Part shown: positions 55,021 through 64,000 of the stretch, piece after piece
Layout: each line of letters begins with the position of its first letter
How positions within the stretch are numbered: position 1 is the stretch's first letter
Origin: Prorocentrum cordatum
Lineage: Eukaryota > Sar > Dinophyceae > Prorocentrales > Prorocentraceae
Assembly (NCBI GenBank): GCA_963575745.1
Contig: CAUYUJ010000370.1
Location: 318,960 to 382,959 of the forward strand
Length of the DNA stretch: 64,000 nucleotides
Direction of reading: 5' to 3'
Notes under the pieces: model-generated
The model's input: the letters and a program-made list of their open reading frames with translations, nothing else
Told to the model about the DNA's origin: nothing
Database searches by the model: none
Made by a program: the position numbers and the translations under genes

Positions 55021-55344
55021 AAGATCGAGGATTTACAAACAAAAATCCAAGAATTCCCTTTTTTTCAAAATGGACTCCTGCTCGGAGATCCCACACATCC
55101 CCTGACATCTGCCTGGTACCGCGCCTCCCGGCTTCCCAGGGGGCCCCCAAGACGCCCAAGGACAGCCCAAGACGACACTAAGGAGCCCCCAGAACGTAAA
55201 GAACGTAAAAACGACGGCTCTCCAGGCCTCCAGGAGGCCTCCAGAACCCCCAGGGGTCCAGAAGATCCTACACCCCTGAGGGGCCCGGCTAACAAAACCC
55301 GCGAGGCACAAACAAAAAGCAGCGCCGAACAGCGCCGAGGAAGT

Positions 55345-55925
55345 GAGAAAATGGAAATCCTACAATTCCTTATTCTTGAAAATTCGAATTTTCCAAGTTT
55401 GGCCCCCGGTCTACTCTTGCACAACAGACCGCAATTCAGATCCCCTTCACCTCACAAAAAAGAGCCCAGGAAGTCTTTGGGGCCCCCAAATCGTTGAACA
55501 CCTAAAACGGGAATTAATGATTTCTGTGTTTCCGCACTTCCCCTTCTATACGATTCCCAGGCTTGCGTAGAGCCTCCAAGGGAGTCCCTGGACGCAAGAA
55601 GCGACCAACATGATATTACATGAGTTAGCCTATCAAGCCTAGCTAGAACTTGATGGGCTAACTCATGGAATCTAATGTTGGTAGTTTATTGCATCCAGGG
55701 ACTCTCTGGGAGGCCCTGCGCAAGCCTCGGAATCGTATACAAAGGGAAATGCGGAAACGCAAAAATCACTAATTCCCGTTCGGTGTTCAACGATTTGGGG
55801 CCCTCAGAGACGTCCCGGGTTCTTTTCTGGGAGCTGAGGGGGCCTTAATTGTGGTCTGCTGTGCAAGAGTAGACAGGGGGGGCGAACTTGAAAGAAAAGG
55901 TTTTGTGGGATTCCCCTTTTTTCAA
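55345..55925. repeat. ~580-bp inverted repeat (long hairpin)
   Basis: Arms of about 280-290 bp around an 11-base loop (55638-55648). The inner arms ATCAAG and CTTGAT are followed by GAGTTAGCC / GGCTAACTC, CCAACAT / ATGTTGG, GGGACTC, CGTATA, TGCGGAAAC and AACGATTTGGGG and their complements. Estimated 80-85% pairing by eye. No coding region. Confidence 0.85.
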
Positions 55926-56279
55926 GTTGCCGTGCCTGGGCTGTGGGTTAGAAGTTTCTGGATGCAGGCCACGGTCTGTTCGGATGCCTCTCGTGGTCTT
56001 CGTGCAAAATAAGCATGGGGTGAGTTTGAAAAAAAGGAATTATGAAATTCCATGTTCCAACTCATGGGATCATGGGATCTTGATTTCTACAGTGGTTTCA
56101 GGGGCAGCCAAGAGGACACGTATAAGATCCAAGAAAGTGCCACGACAGCATTAGAGAGATCAGCAGCATTTCCGACAAATCTTTGCTTGGGACCCCGAAG
56201 TCTTGATGGGGCTCGAGGAAGAGGATAGGGAGGAGTCCCAACTTGGAACAAAAAGGGAATATCTGGAATCCCTTTTTTG

Positions 56280-56500
56280 TTCAAGTTCCTCGGTCTTTGA
56301 GGTCTCTTGGAGGCTTTCTGGGAGCCTTGAAAGCCGACCGAACGCTATCTTGGGTTGCTTGGGAGCGTCTTGGGCTATTCTTTTACGTTCTGGAATATTC
56401 TTGGGGTCGTCTTGGGCTGTCCTTGGGCGTTTTGGGAGTCCTCCGGGGCCGGAACGCGCGGTACCGGGAGCGTTCCGCAGATGTTCCGGGAAGGTGTGGG
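56280..56500. repeat. Composite CTTGG unit with terminal module
   Basis: Degenerate CTTGGG units from about 56290, ending with GGTACCGGGAGCGTTCCGCA and GTTCCGGGAAGGTGTGGGAC, the complement of the module at 54325. Confidence 0.6.
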
Positions 56501-56523
56501 ACCCCCAGGAGGGGTGGGTGGGG

Positions 56524-57597
56524 CGTATTTGTTGAATCCCACCAGCCCTCTGGGCGTCGGTGGTTTAGGGCGTTTCCTCTTCCACCCCTCCCTCTTCCCC
56601 TTCGGGGAGGGGTTTACCCCTCCCCCTACCCCCTCCCCACTGACCTGGACAGGAGGGGCGGGGAGCGGTCAGAGCGTCCAAGATGGCCCAGGACGGCTCC
56701 AAGAGGGCCTCAGAGAGCCCAAGATCGCCTCCAAGATGGCTCAAGATAGCGCAAGATGCCTGAAGATGGTTCAGAAGACGCTCCAACACGTTCCAAGACC
56801 GCTCCAAGATGGTTCCAAGTGCCCACAAGAGCATCATTAGAGTGCCCTCAAAAGGCCGAGATGCTTCAAAACCCAAGGGACAATCAATGTTTTTGGTGTT
56901 CTCACTTTTTCGCTTCCGAAGCCCATCCGAGGCCTCAAGATGGCGCCAAGATGTCCCAACTGGGCCCCAACAGGGGCCCAAGAGAGCCTCAAAACTGCCT
57001 CAACAGCGTCCAAGAGCGCTCCAAGAGCGATCCAAGAGGGGTCCAGGAAGCGATTTTAGACAGTCTGGAGGGCCAGTGCTAATTAAAGCTCTGCTCTTCT
57101 TTGATGCATTTGCTCCAAGATGCCCCCCCAGAGCGCCCAGGACGGCTCCAAGAGCGGCCACGAGCGCTCCAAGAGCGATCCAAGAGGGGTCCAGGAGACG
57201 ATTTTTGGAGCTCCTGGGGGGCGAGCCAAGTTGAGGGACCCTCCTTCGTTGATCGATCTCCTCCTAAATGGCTCCAAGAGACGTCTTGGACTCTCCTCTT
57301 GGGCCCTGCGCGCGGGCGGGCGGAGCGCCGCCCGCCCGCCCGCAAGGCCCAAGAGCCCACCAAACCGTTCGAAGATACCTCCAAGACGCCACCAGGGAGG
57401 AGGAAGAGGCGGAGGAGGAGGAGGAGGAGGAGGAGGAGGAAGAGGAGGAGGAGAGGGAGGAGGAGAGGAGGAGGAGGAAGAAGGCGGAGGAGAAGGAGGA
57501 AGAGGGGGAGAAGAACAGCTGCCGATCATCGGCGCTCTTCGTTCGAGTGCCTGGTGTAGGATGGGCTGGTGGGGATACGCGAAGCGTCAAGAATTCT
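56524..57597. repeat. Lone inverted relative of the 31-37 kb array unit
   Basis: In reverse complement it begins with GACGCTTCGCGTATCCCCAC (57590-57565), has GATCGATCAACGAAGG (near 57255), and ends with the GGGGAGGGG-TAAA hairpin, CTAAACCACCGACGCC and GGGCTGGTGGGATTC (56660-56530). The interior is longer (about 1.07 kb against 0.55 kb) with CCAAGA units and a GGA tract (57400-57510). It carries ATTC at both ends, as do the array units. Confidence 0.75.
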
Positions 57598-57599
57598 AT

Positions 57600-58080
57600 A
57601 AAAAAAAATCTTGAATTCCTGTTTTTTGTATATAAGTTCCTCGATCTTTGAGCGTTTGAGGCGGGAAAGAGTGAGAAGGCGAAAAACATATAAAAAACCA
57701 GAAGAAATTCACGATTCTACCCTTTTCGGGCTCTCTCGGGACGGCAGTCGAAGCTTTCTTGGGCTGTTTTGGGGGCCTCGTCGGGGCTTTTTTGGAGACC
57801 TCTCAGGAATCGGGGGTGTGTTGGGGGCCTCTGGGGAGTCCCGAAGTCCTGCAATCTTGGGGCCCTCTTGGCCCGTCTTGGAGCCGTCTTGGGAGCCTCT
57901 TGGGCGGTCTTGGGGCGGTCTTGGGGGCCTCTTCGGCCGTGTTGGAGCGTTGGAAGCATGGAATGGTGAGAAGGCCTAAAGCCCTGAAAACAAACAAATT
58001 CAAATTAACGATTTTAGGTTCTCTGAGCGCTCTCGGGAGGCCTCTCGAAGCTCTCTTGAGGTCTCTTGGTTGAGCAGGGA
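57600..58080. repeat. Composite CTTGGG units, plus orientation
   Basis: Core motifs near 57705 (AATTCACGATTCTACCC) and 58003 (AATTAACGATTTTAGG) precede degenerate CTTGGG runs; period about 300 bp. Confidence 0.7.
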
Positions 58081-58280
58081 CCGACCGTCCCAGCAGTCCT
58101 ATTGGCCTACCACGAACTTTTTTGGGAACCCAACAGTGTTCTACACAAGCAATGTTCTTAGAAGATAAACCCGATGCGTTAAAACAAAACAGTCCCAGCC
58201 AGACATGTTCTAAGAACATTTCGTGGAAGTCACAAACAGTTCTTAGAACATATAAGCACGCCAGGTCGTTTCGCCACTGC
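58079..58280. repeat. Repeat with CCACGAA inverted termini, copy 1
   Basis: Shares GAGCAGGGACCGACCGTCCC, CTACCACGAA, ACATGTTC-AAGAACATTTCG and CGCCACTGCTTG with 59305-59540. The inner part (58110-58226) has inverted termini CCACGAA and TTCGTGG and internal GTTCTTAGAAC motifs. Confidence 0.75.
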
Positions 58281-58529
58281 TTGACTTGGAAGCCTCCTGG
58301 GAGCCTGTAGAACCGTCCGAAAGCTATCCTGGGTTGCTTGGGAGCGTTTTGGGCCGTTCTTTTACGTTCTGGGGGCTTCTTGTGATCGTCTTGGGCTGTC
58401 CTTGGGCGTTTGGGGGGCTCCCCGGGAGGTCGGAAAGCGCGGAACCTGGAGCGTAATCCAGATGTCATCGAGGTGGAGGACGCCCTGGGAAGGGCCTGGC
58501 CTACATGTTTATGTCATATATCGATCAGA

Positions 58530-58562
58530 AGGGAGAGAGAGAGAGAGAGAGAGAGAGAAAAA
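58530..58562. repeat. GA microsatellite
   Basis: Short (GA)n. Confidence 0.9.
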
Positions 58563-58716
58563 CAAATCTCACCAGCCCACTCCACTGCGACTACTGCTCC
58601 GCACGATCTGGCAACACCTCCAACGGCTGGGCTGGGCGAGAAGTTGCGCCAACGAGAGAATCGGTAAAAGGAATGGACTGCGCTGCCTCTGGGCCGTCTC
58701 CATCAGAACTCTGCGG

Positions 58717-58914
58717 TCATCCTTTCACGGGGATGGGGAAAACGAATGACAAGCACACTGCAGAAAGAGCCAACAGCAACATACTCAAAGCCTTGGACAT
58801 GCAGCTGGAGATTCCCATGCAGAACCATACGTCCTGCTCAATGATGCTGGCGATCACTACAATGATGACGAAGGCGATGCCGTTGACGATGATGACTTCA
58901 TCATTCTCCCTACC
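58717..58914 (-). CDS. Possible C-terminal membrane exon or fragment
   Basis: A 66-codon open stretch with two hydrophobic segments: IIVNGIAFVIIVVIASII (near 58890-58840) and SMLLLALSAVCLSFVF (near 58780-58733). It ends at a stop at 58717. It has no ATG at the upstream edge (GTG only), so if real it is an exon or a remnant. No family is assigned; the two-helix layout loosely resembles the end of the membrane protein at 42.2 kb, without sequence identity. Confidence 0.3.
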   Translation of the reverse strand, partial: GRENDEVIIVNGIAFVIIVVIASIIEQDVWFCMGISSCMSKALSMLLLALSAVCLSFVFPIPVKG

Positions 58915-59069
58915 CACCTTCCTTTTCCCCTCCCCCTTGGACTGTAACTCCTTCTGTGCTCATCCGGACATTGCCCCCACGAACATCTGTCGGCCGTCAC
59001 CTTTACCATACGAGCCCGCATCCTCTCTTCTGCACCGAGCAGAGCTGGACCCGGGGAGGCGGATGAGGA

Positions 59070-59145
59070 GGAAGATGAGGGAGATGAAGATAAGGAGGAT
59101 GAAGAAGAAGAAGAAGAAGAAGAGAAACAAGATGAGGATGCCACC
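59070..59145. repeat. GAA/GAT-rich tract
   Basis: GAGGATGAAGAAGAAGAAGA-type sequence. Confidence 0.8.
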
Positions 59146-59304
59146 GATTGGGAAAACAGCGTCGGATAATGCCTGCCATGCCGATAGAGAGAAGCCAGTG
59201 GGCAGGGAGGCGTCAGCGTCCCAACAAGCACGAACACACATGGCCGCCCGCGTGATCCAGAGCCCAGGCTCTCCAGCCAGCCCCAAGGGAGGAGCGGGAA
59301 CCAT

Positions 59305-59540
59305 TGAGCAGGGACCGACCGTCCCGGCATTCCTATAGTCCTACCACGAAATGTTTTTAGAACCCACAGATGTTCTAAGAACAAAAGCCATGTTCTTAGA
59401 ACACAAACCCAACGTGATAAAACAAGACAGACTCCGCCAGACATGTTCCAAGAACATTTCGTGGAAACCACCAAGGGTTCTTAGAGCGCTGTTTGGTAGG
59501 GCTATAGGCGAGCCAGGACGCTTCGCCACTGCTTGGAGCC
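59305..59540. repeat. Repeat with CCACGAAATGTT inverted termini, copy 2
   Basis: The inner part 59344-59464 (121 bp) starts CCACGAAATGTTTTTAGAAC and ends GTTCCAAGAACATTTCGTGG, inverted repeats of about 22 bp. Same orientation as copy 1, 1.2 kb away. Confidence 0.75.
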
Positions 59541-59819
59541 AGGTGGGGGTGGAGGTACGCTTCCTCTCTCCAGTCCTCGGGTGTGGACAAACCCAACTAA
59601 AACAGGGCTAGGATCGGGATGAATCGCTCCAGAGCGTTCCGGGGCGCTCTCGGAGCGTTCCGGAACGCTCTGGAGCGGCCGCGGCGCCGCATACATCCCC
59701 CAAACCAGCCGATTTTCAGAGATTTCGAATCTTCCTCCTCCTCCTCCTCTCGAACAAAACGCAGAGCACAACGCAATGCGCCGATCGCCTCTGCAATGGG
59801 GGGCTGCGTGCAGAGCACA

Positions 59820-59910
59820 TATCTGCATACGACGCATTTACAGGTACATACACATACACAGGGACATATACACATACACACAGATACACACACTCAGTAA
59901 CGCACATGCA

Positions 59911-59947
<37 letters not shown>

Positions 59948-60125
59948 GTATACACATACGTCCACACATACATGGCTATGCCTATGCATATGTGTATGTA
60001 CATGTGCATGCGCATGTATCGGTTGTTGTGCTTGTATGTGTAGGCGGATCCGTAGATGTAGATGTGTACATGTCTACGTACATGTATGCATGCGTGCATG
60101 CATGCATGTACGTATGCATGTATCA
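59820..60125. repeat. CACATA/TA/CATG microsatellite
   Basis: ACATACACATAC, then TA, then GCATGCATG and ACATGT units. Confidence 0.9.
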
Positions 60126-60700
60126 GCCTCCGACGGTGGGTTTCCCCAGGCATCCTGTCTTGTTCTTTTCGAATGTGGGGTCCGCAGAAGACCTGACCAT
60201 TTCCCCAGGGCCGGTTCTCTCGTCCCGGATACTGGCTCCACGGCCCTGGGGCCCTGCGAAGGCGCCCTGAGGCCGAAACCGGCCAACCACCAGCCGCCGC
60301 TGTCGTGCTGACGACGCGAGCGTGCAAGGCTACAGCTTCGATCGGGACACCGACTGGGGGCGGACGCCCCTGTCGGGTACTGCCGCGGAGAAGCGGCCAG
60401 TGAGCCTGAACGAGGGTGTTCCTTGGCTGGCCGTCCACGCAACGTGATGCCGAGATGCGGTCGCGCTGCCAACGCAGATTCCCTCTCGTGTGTGTCCTCA
60501 CCAGATATCCTGCAATGTGGGAGCCTCGTTTTGACTCCGCAATGGCCCGCGTTTTTCACTCCTCACTCGTCAGTCCTCCTCCTGCTCCTCCTCCTCCTCC
60601 TCCTCCTCCTCGTCCTCCTTCTCCCCATCGCCCCCCTGCTCCTTCCTCCCATCCCTGCGTCTGCCCGCCGCCTGTCTCTGTTTCGGCAGATCTCTCACAC
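60126..60700. other. No gene; short CTC tract
   Basis: 60577-60625 is a (CTC)n microsatellite. The rest holds no supported gene. Confidence 0.4.
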
Positions 60701-60719
60701 GTTTCGGGAGCTCCACAGA

Positions 60720-62030
60720 AAGCACCAGTGGCAGGGTCCGCATGCAATTCCACCTCCCATTTCGGCACACCCCCCGCACGCTTCGTGGGCGCCGCCGCCG
60801 CGCCAGCGGCAGGCCCAGCAAGCCCTGCGCCAACTGGCGCTGCCTGCAGCAACCCGCGAAGCTGCTCCATGCTGCTCCAACAGACCAGACTCTACAGCCT
60901 GCGCGGTGGAGGGCGCAGCGGCCGCCAGCGCTGCAAAGGCCGCGCCGGGCCCTGCGGTGGGGGCGCCTGGCCCAGGGCCTGCGGGCCCAGCGACTCCACT
61001 GGCACCCACCTCGGCCGGCGCAGGTTCCAGATTCTGCTGCGCGGCCGCCTCCTCGGCCTCGGCATGCACGACCTGCGCCTGCATGTCCGCCGCGGCTTGC
61101 GCCGCTTGCTCTGCCACCTCCCGGGCGTCGTCGGCGGCCCGGCGCGCCTTCAGGGCCGCTTTGGAACGGCTGCGCAAAGTGTCCGCTGCCGACGTCGGGC
61201 CCGCGCTCGGGCGGACGGGCGGCGCGCTCCGCCCCCACCAGCGCCGCCTCCTGCGCCTCCCACTGCGCCACTTGCCCGGCGAACTCCGCCGCGGCAGTTC
61301 GAGCGCGCACGCCTGCCAAGCGCTCGGTTCCCCAGCTGCCGGTTCGGCCACCGTTGCGTCGCCTGGGCCCGCCGCCTGCAACCCCGGCGCACGTCCGCGG
61401 CCGCCAGAGGAGCTGCCGCGCCGCCCTGGGGCCCTGCCGCAGGCCGAGCCCAAGGCGCCCTCGCGACGGGCCTGCTCACCCGGCCTGCGTGCACCACCCG
61501 CGCCGAGGGCGCGCCCGAGCGGGGGGCAGGCTGGCCGCAGCCCCGACAGGCTGCACGGCACGCCCCACCGCCGCCCACCCCGCAGGTGCACCTCCGCAGG
61601 GGCTGGCGGGGGCTGGTCCGCTCGGCTGCACCGCCCTCCCGCTGCCCCCCGCGCGACTGCTGCTGCTGCCGCCGCGACGGCGGCTGTTACCGCCCGCCGA
61701 GGCCCTCCCCAGCAGTCGGCCCAGCCGCCCCCGCGCCGAGCAGCGCCGAGCCGCGCCGCCAGGGCCTGCCGGTCGGATCGGCGTGGCCCCGCACTGTACG
61801 CCTCCGGCCCGCGCGCCCAGCGGGGGGGCATCTGTCGTGGTTTTGCTGTGGCAGGCCGCCGCCTGGCCCAGCCGCACCAGCACGCGCGCCTACCCGCGCG
61901 CCAGCCGATGCAGGCGGTGCCGAGCCGCTTCGTGGGCCGCCGTCGCGGCCTCGCCTGGGCCCCGTCCCAGCCCCCTGACGCAGCGCGCCCGCCCCGGCGC
62001 GCGCGGTGGCAAGAGAACCCGAGCCGAAGC
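60720..62030 (-). pseudogene. GC-rich, possibly decayed coding region with coiled-coil segment
   Basis: Very GC-rich. On the minus strand about 61215-60960 reads as an Ala/Glu-rich segment with heptad character (SKAALKARRAADDAREVAEQ and following), and the preceding part (about 61320-61210) reads similarly in another frame (TAAAEFAGQVAQWEAQEAAL). The two could be joined by one frame change. Overlapping frames on the plus strand are Pro/Arg-rich, as expected from GC content alone. No family is recognised. Confidence 0.3.
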
Positions 62031-62475
62031 TACACACGCAGCACACACAGACACAGACACAGACAAAGACTCAAACACACAGACACAGACACAGACACAC
62101 AGACACACAGACACACAGACACACAGACACACAGACAGACACACAGAGACACACAGACACACACACAACACACAACACACAGCACACAGCACACAACACA
62201 CAACACACAACACACGCACACACCAGCGCGCGTACAACACACAGAACACACACACACAGAACACACACAGAGAACACACACAGTCACACACCACACACCC
62301 AACGCACCAAACCCAAACAGCACACACACACACACGCACGTATGCACACACAATACTCCTAACACGCACATAGCACGCAGAATACATAACCCACACTAAC
62401 TCAGACATTGCACACACAACGCACACAACACGCACACAACACACAACACACATAACACACGCATGCACCTTGCAC
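62030..62475. repeat. CA/CAGACA microsatellite
   Basis: ACACAGACACACAG and ACAACACACA units, about 440 bp. Confidence 0.95.
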
Positions 62476-63376
62476 ACCATACACATATCCGGCACGTGTG
62501 TTTGTATGATCCTGGGCACTCACGTGCCACTTGTATCTGCATGTCTGTGTATACCGTATCTGCATGCAACGAGGCGCACGATCGACAACTATTCCGCATC
62601 CCAACGTACCTAATCCCCTAACTTCGCGCATCACGCCCTGCGATGCGGGGTCATCTTCGCGCCCTCGCGAGAACACCTTGGACAAGAACGCATCTCCAAC
62701 TAAAATCGCTGTGCGCGAAGCGCGGTCATCTTCTCGACCCTGAGGGTGACCTAGGCTTCGTACGCCGGATTGTTGCATTTGTCAGTGGGTGCCTCGCAAC
62801 GTATGTGCCATGTCTGTGCGCGTGCGAACGCGTCAAGAAGAGGATGTAAGCACTACCAATCGGGCGGTCGTGTTGTCAAATGTTGTCGTGATCGCTGGAC
62901 GCCTTCCCTCCCGTGTTGTAGCCACGCACCCGACGGAGAATAGTAAGCGAACCTGCCTTGCAGCACCAAGGGACAAGTGGCATGGTGACAGCTCGGCTTG
63001 CTCAGAATGCTGGCCCTTGTCCTTGCCAGCGTAAACCCTGATCATCACAAAGTCGACGAGGCGAATTGGCTCGCACCTCCTGTCAACATCCTGCGCGGGG
63101 GAATTACTCATCAAAGTTGTCAAAACACAAGTGGGGCCATCGCTTACAGCTGGCTGTACACATACGGCGTTCATGCTTTGCGCGCAGACTGCAAACTGCC
63201 CATGTCGCTCATTTAAGAACTGCTCGACGAATAGACAGTGGACCCTCACGTGCTGATGGGATAGAGTGGATCCGGACGGACTGAATGTTTAAGAAGTCCT
63301 TTGATGATCACCATTTACAGATGCTACATGCTGTTCGCCAGGTGGGGGTTTGGATGGTGGAAAAGGGAGGGAATTC
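62476..63376. other. No gene; small duplication
   Basis: 62641-62745 contains two related ~75-bp parts (GGTCATCTTCGCGCCCTCG and GGTCATCTTCTCGACCCTG). Otherwise no feature. Confidence 0.4.
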
Positions 63377-63607
63377 AGATCTTTGGAGTCCCGAAACGGT
63401 GTGGTGACAGACCGTGCGGTGACCTCGGAATCCCAAGAGACCTCACCGCACGGTCCGTCACCGCAAGGTCTTGGGTCCCTGGAGGCCCCTGTCGCCCGAG
63501 ACGTCCTCGGAGAGGGACCCGAGTCCCAAGACCGTGCGGTGACCCCGAATCCCCACCGACTCACCGCACGGTGTGGTCACCACCCCGTTTTGCGGCCCCC
63601 GAAGATC
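63377..63607. mobile_element. CCGTGCGGTGA element, copy 2 (uninterrupted)
   Basis: The element 63382-63602 (221 bp) starts TTTGGAGTCCCGAAACGG and ends GGCCCCCGA. ACCGTGCGGTGA (63411, 63531) and TCACCGCACGGT (63443, 63561) are exact inverted repeats. AGATC lies at 63377-63381 and 63603-63607, a candidate 5-bp target duplication. No coding capacity. Confidence 0.75.
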
Positions 63608-63888
63608 GGGCCTGAGAAATCCTTGGGACCAGCACGGGCACGGTGGTGCCCCTTTGGCCCAGACTGAGGCGATCTCCCGAAGGTCAAATCCGTCGTGCCT
63701 CCGATGCGTTTCGGGCGTAGCCCGAACTTCGTCCTCCAGGTGCACTAAGCTAGGCTCACCGTTCCCGGATCAGGCCACCCCTAAGTGCAAGCACTGTTCG
63801 AGGAACGGGCGACGAAACAAACGACGACGACGACGCACGAAGAATACGTAAAAAGATAAAACAAAGAGTTCGATACAAACGGGTTTTT

Positions 63889-63974
63889 GTGTTTGACGGT
63901 TGGGCCCAGAGAGGTCCCCAGAGGCCGAATGTTCCCCTACGTCGTGATTCTTGCAGAGCGCGAGGGGGCCTGGG
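63889..63974. repeat. Dispersed repeat shared with 3921-4017
   Basis: TTTGACGG, CCCCAGAGGCC, CGTCGTGATT and CGAGGGGG in order. Confidence 0.55.
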
Positions 63975-64000
63975 TCGATCCCATCTGGGACTCCTGGAGA

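Noticed and set aside
60416-62399. Plus-strand frames of 520-658 codons
   Set aside because: GC-driven Pro/Arg/Ala-rich composition without domains, running into CA repeats; the minus strand is slightly more protein-like and even that is weak.

Overview
The window is eukaryotic nuclear DNA, most likely from a dinoflagellate. Three things point there (inference from protein style and repeat content; no species marker such as a spliced-leader gene was found): very low gene density in high-GC DNA, pervasive microsatellites and minisatellites, and two kinds of protein typical of dinoflagellate genomes. These are an intronless TIR-like multi-pass membrane protein and a tyrosine-recombinase retrotransposon carrying a methyltransferase-like domain. 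A 100-base N run (8901-9000) marks a scaffold join.

Layout. 1-31 kb is gene-poor. It holds degenerate (CTTGGGGCC)n arrays, GGA/GAT/GAC/CCA/CTC microsatellites and several families of short inverted-repeat elements. Two MITE-like copies (4.7 and 6.55 kb) carry intact 5-bp target duplications. Other families are the CCATCGCTCGGACGT elements (14-26 kb) and fold-back elements built from GAAGGATTGCAAAAA (11.2, 28.7 and 40.2 kb). A CCCGAGTTA element lies inside a CCGTGCGGTGA element at 21.1 kb, and the uninterrupted site is present at 63.4 kb. 31.2-36.7 kb is a tandem array of ten units of about 550 bp, bracketed by two same-orientation copies of a roughly 1.2-kb repeat.

42.2-43.9 kb (minus) holds the one convincing host-type gene: a multi-pass membrane protein whose TIR-like signature motifs flank an inserted pair of membrane segments. 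46.0-52.5 kb (minus) is an essentially complete tyrosine-recombinase (DIRS/Ngaro/PAT-like) retrotransposon. It encodes gag-like, reverse transcriptase/RNase H-like, tyrosine recombinase and methyltransferase-like regions, and its termini have the A1 - ORFs - B1-A2-B2 split direct repeats expected of such elements. It is broken by about eight frame changes and four in-frame TGA codons.

53-58 kb returns to (CTTGGGGCC)n arrays, with a 580-bp inverted repeat at 55.6 kb and a lone inverted copy of the 31-37 kb array unit. 58-64 kb has a duplicated repeat, CA/TA microsatellites and a GC-rich stretch at 60.7-62.0 kb that may be a decayed coding region. No RNA genes or CRISPR arrays were seen. Apart from the retrotransposon's own genes, nothing suggests neighbouring genes act together.
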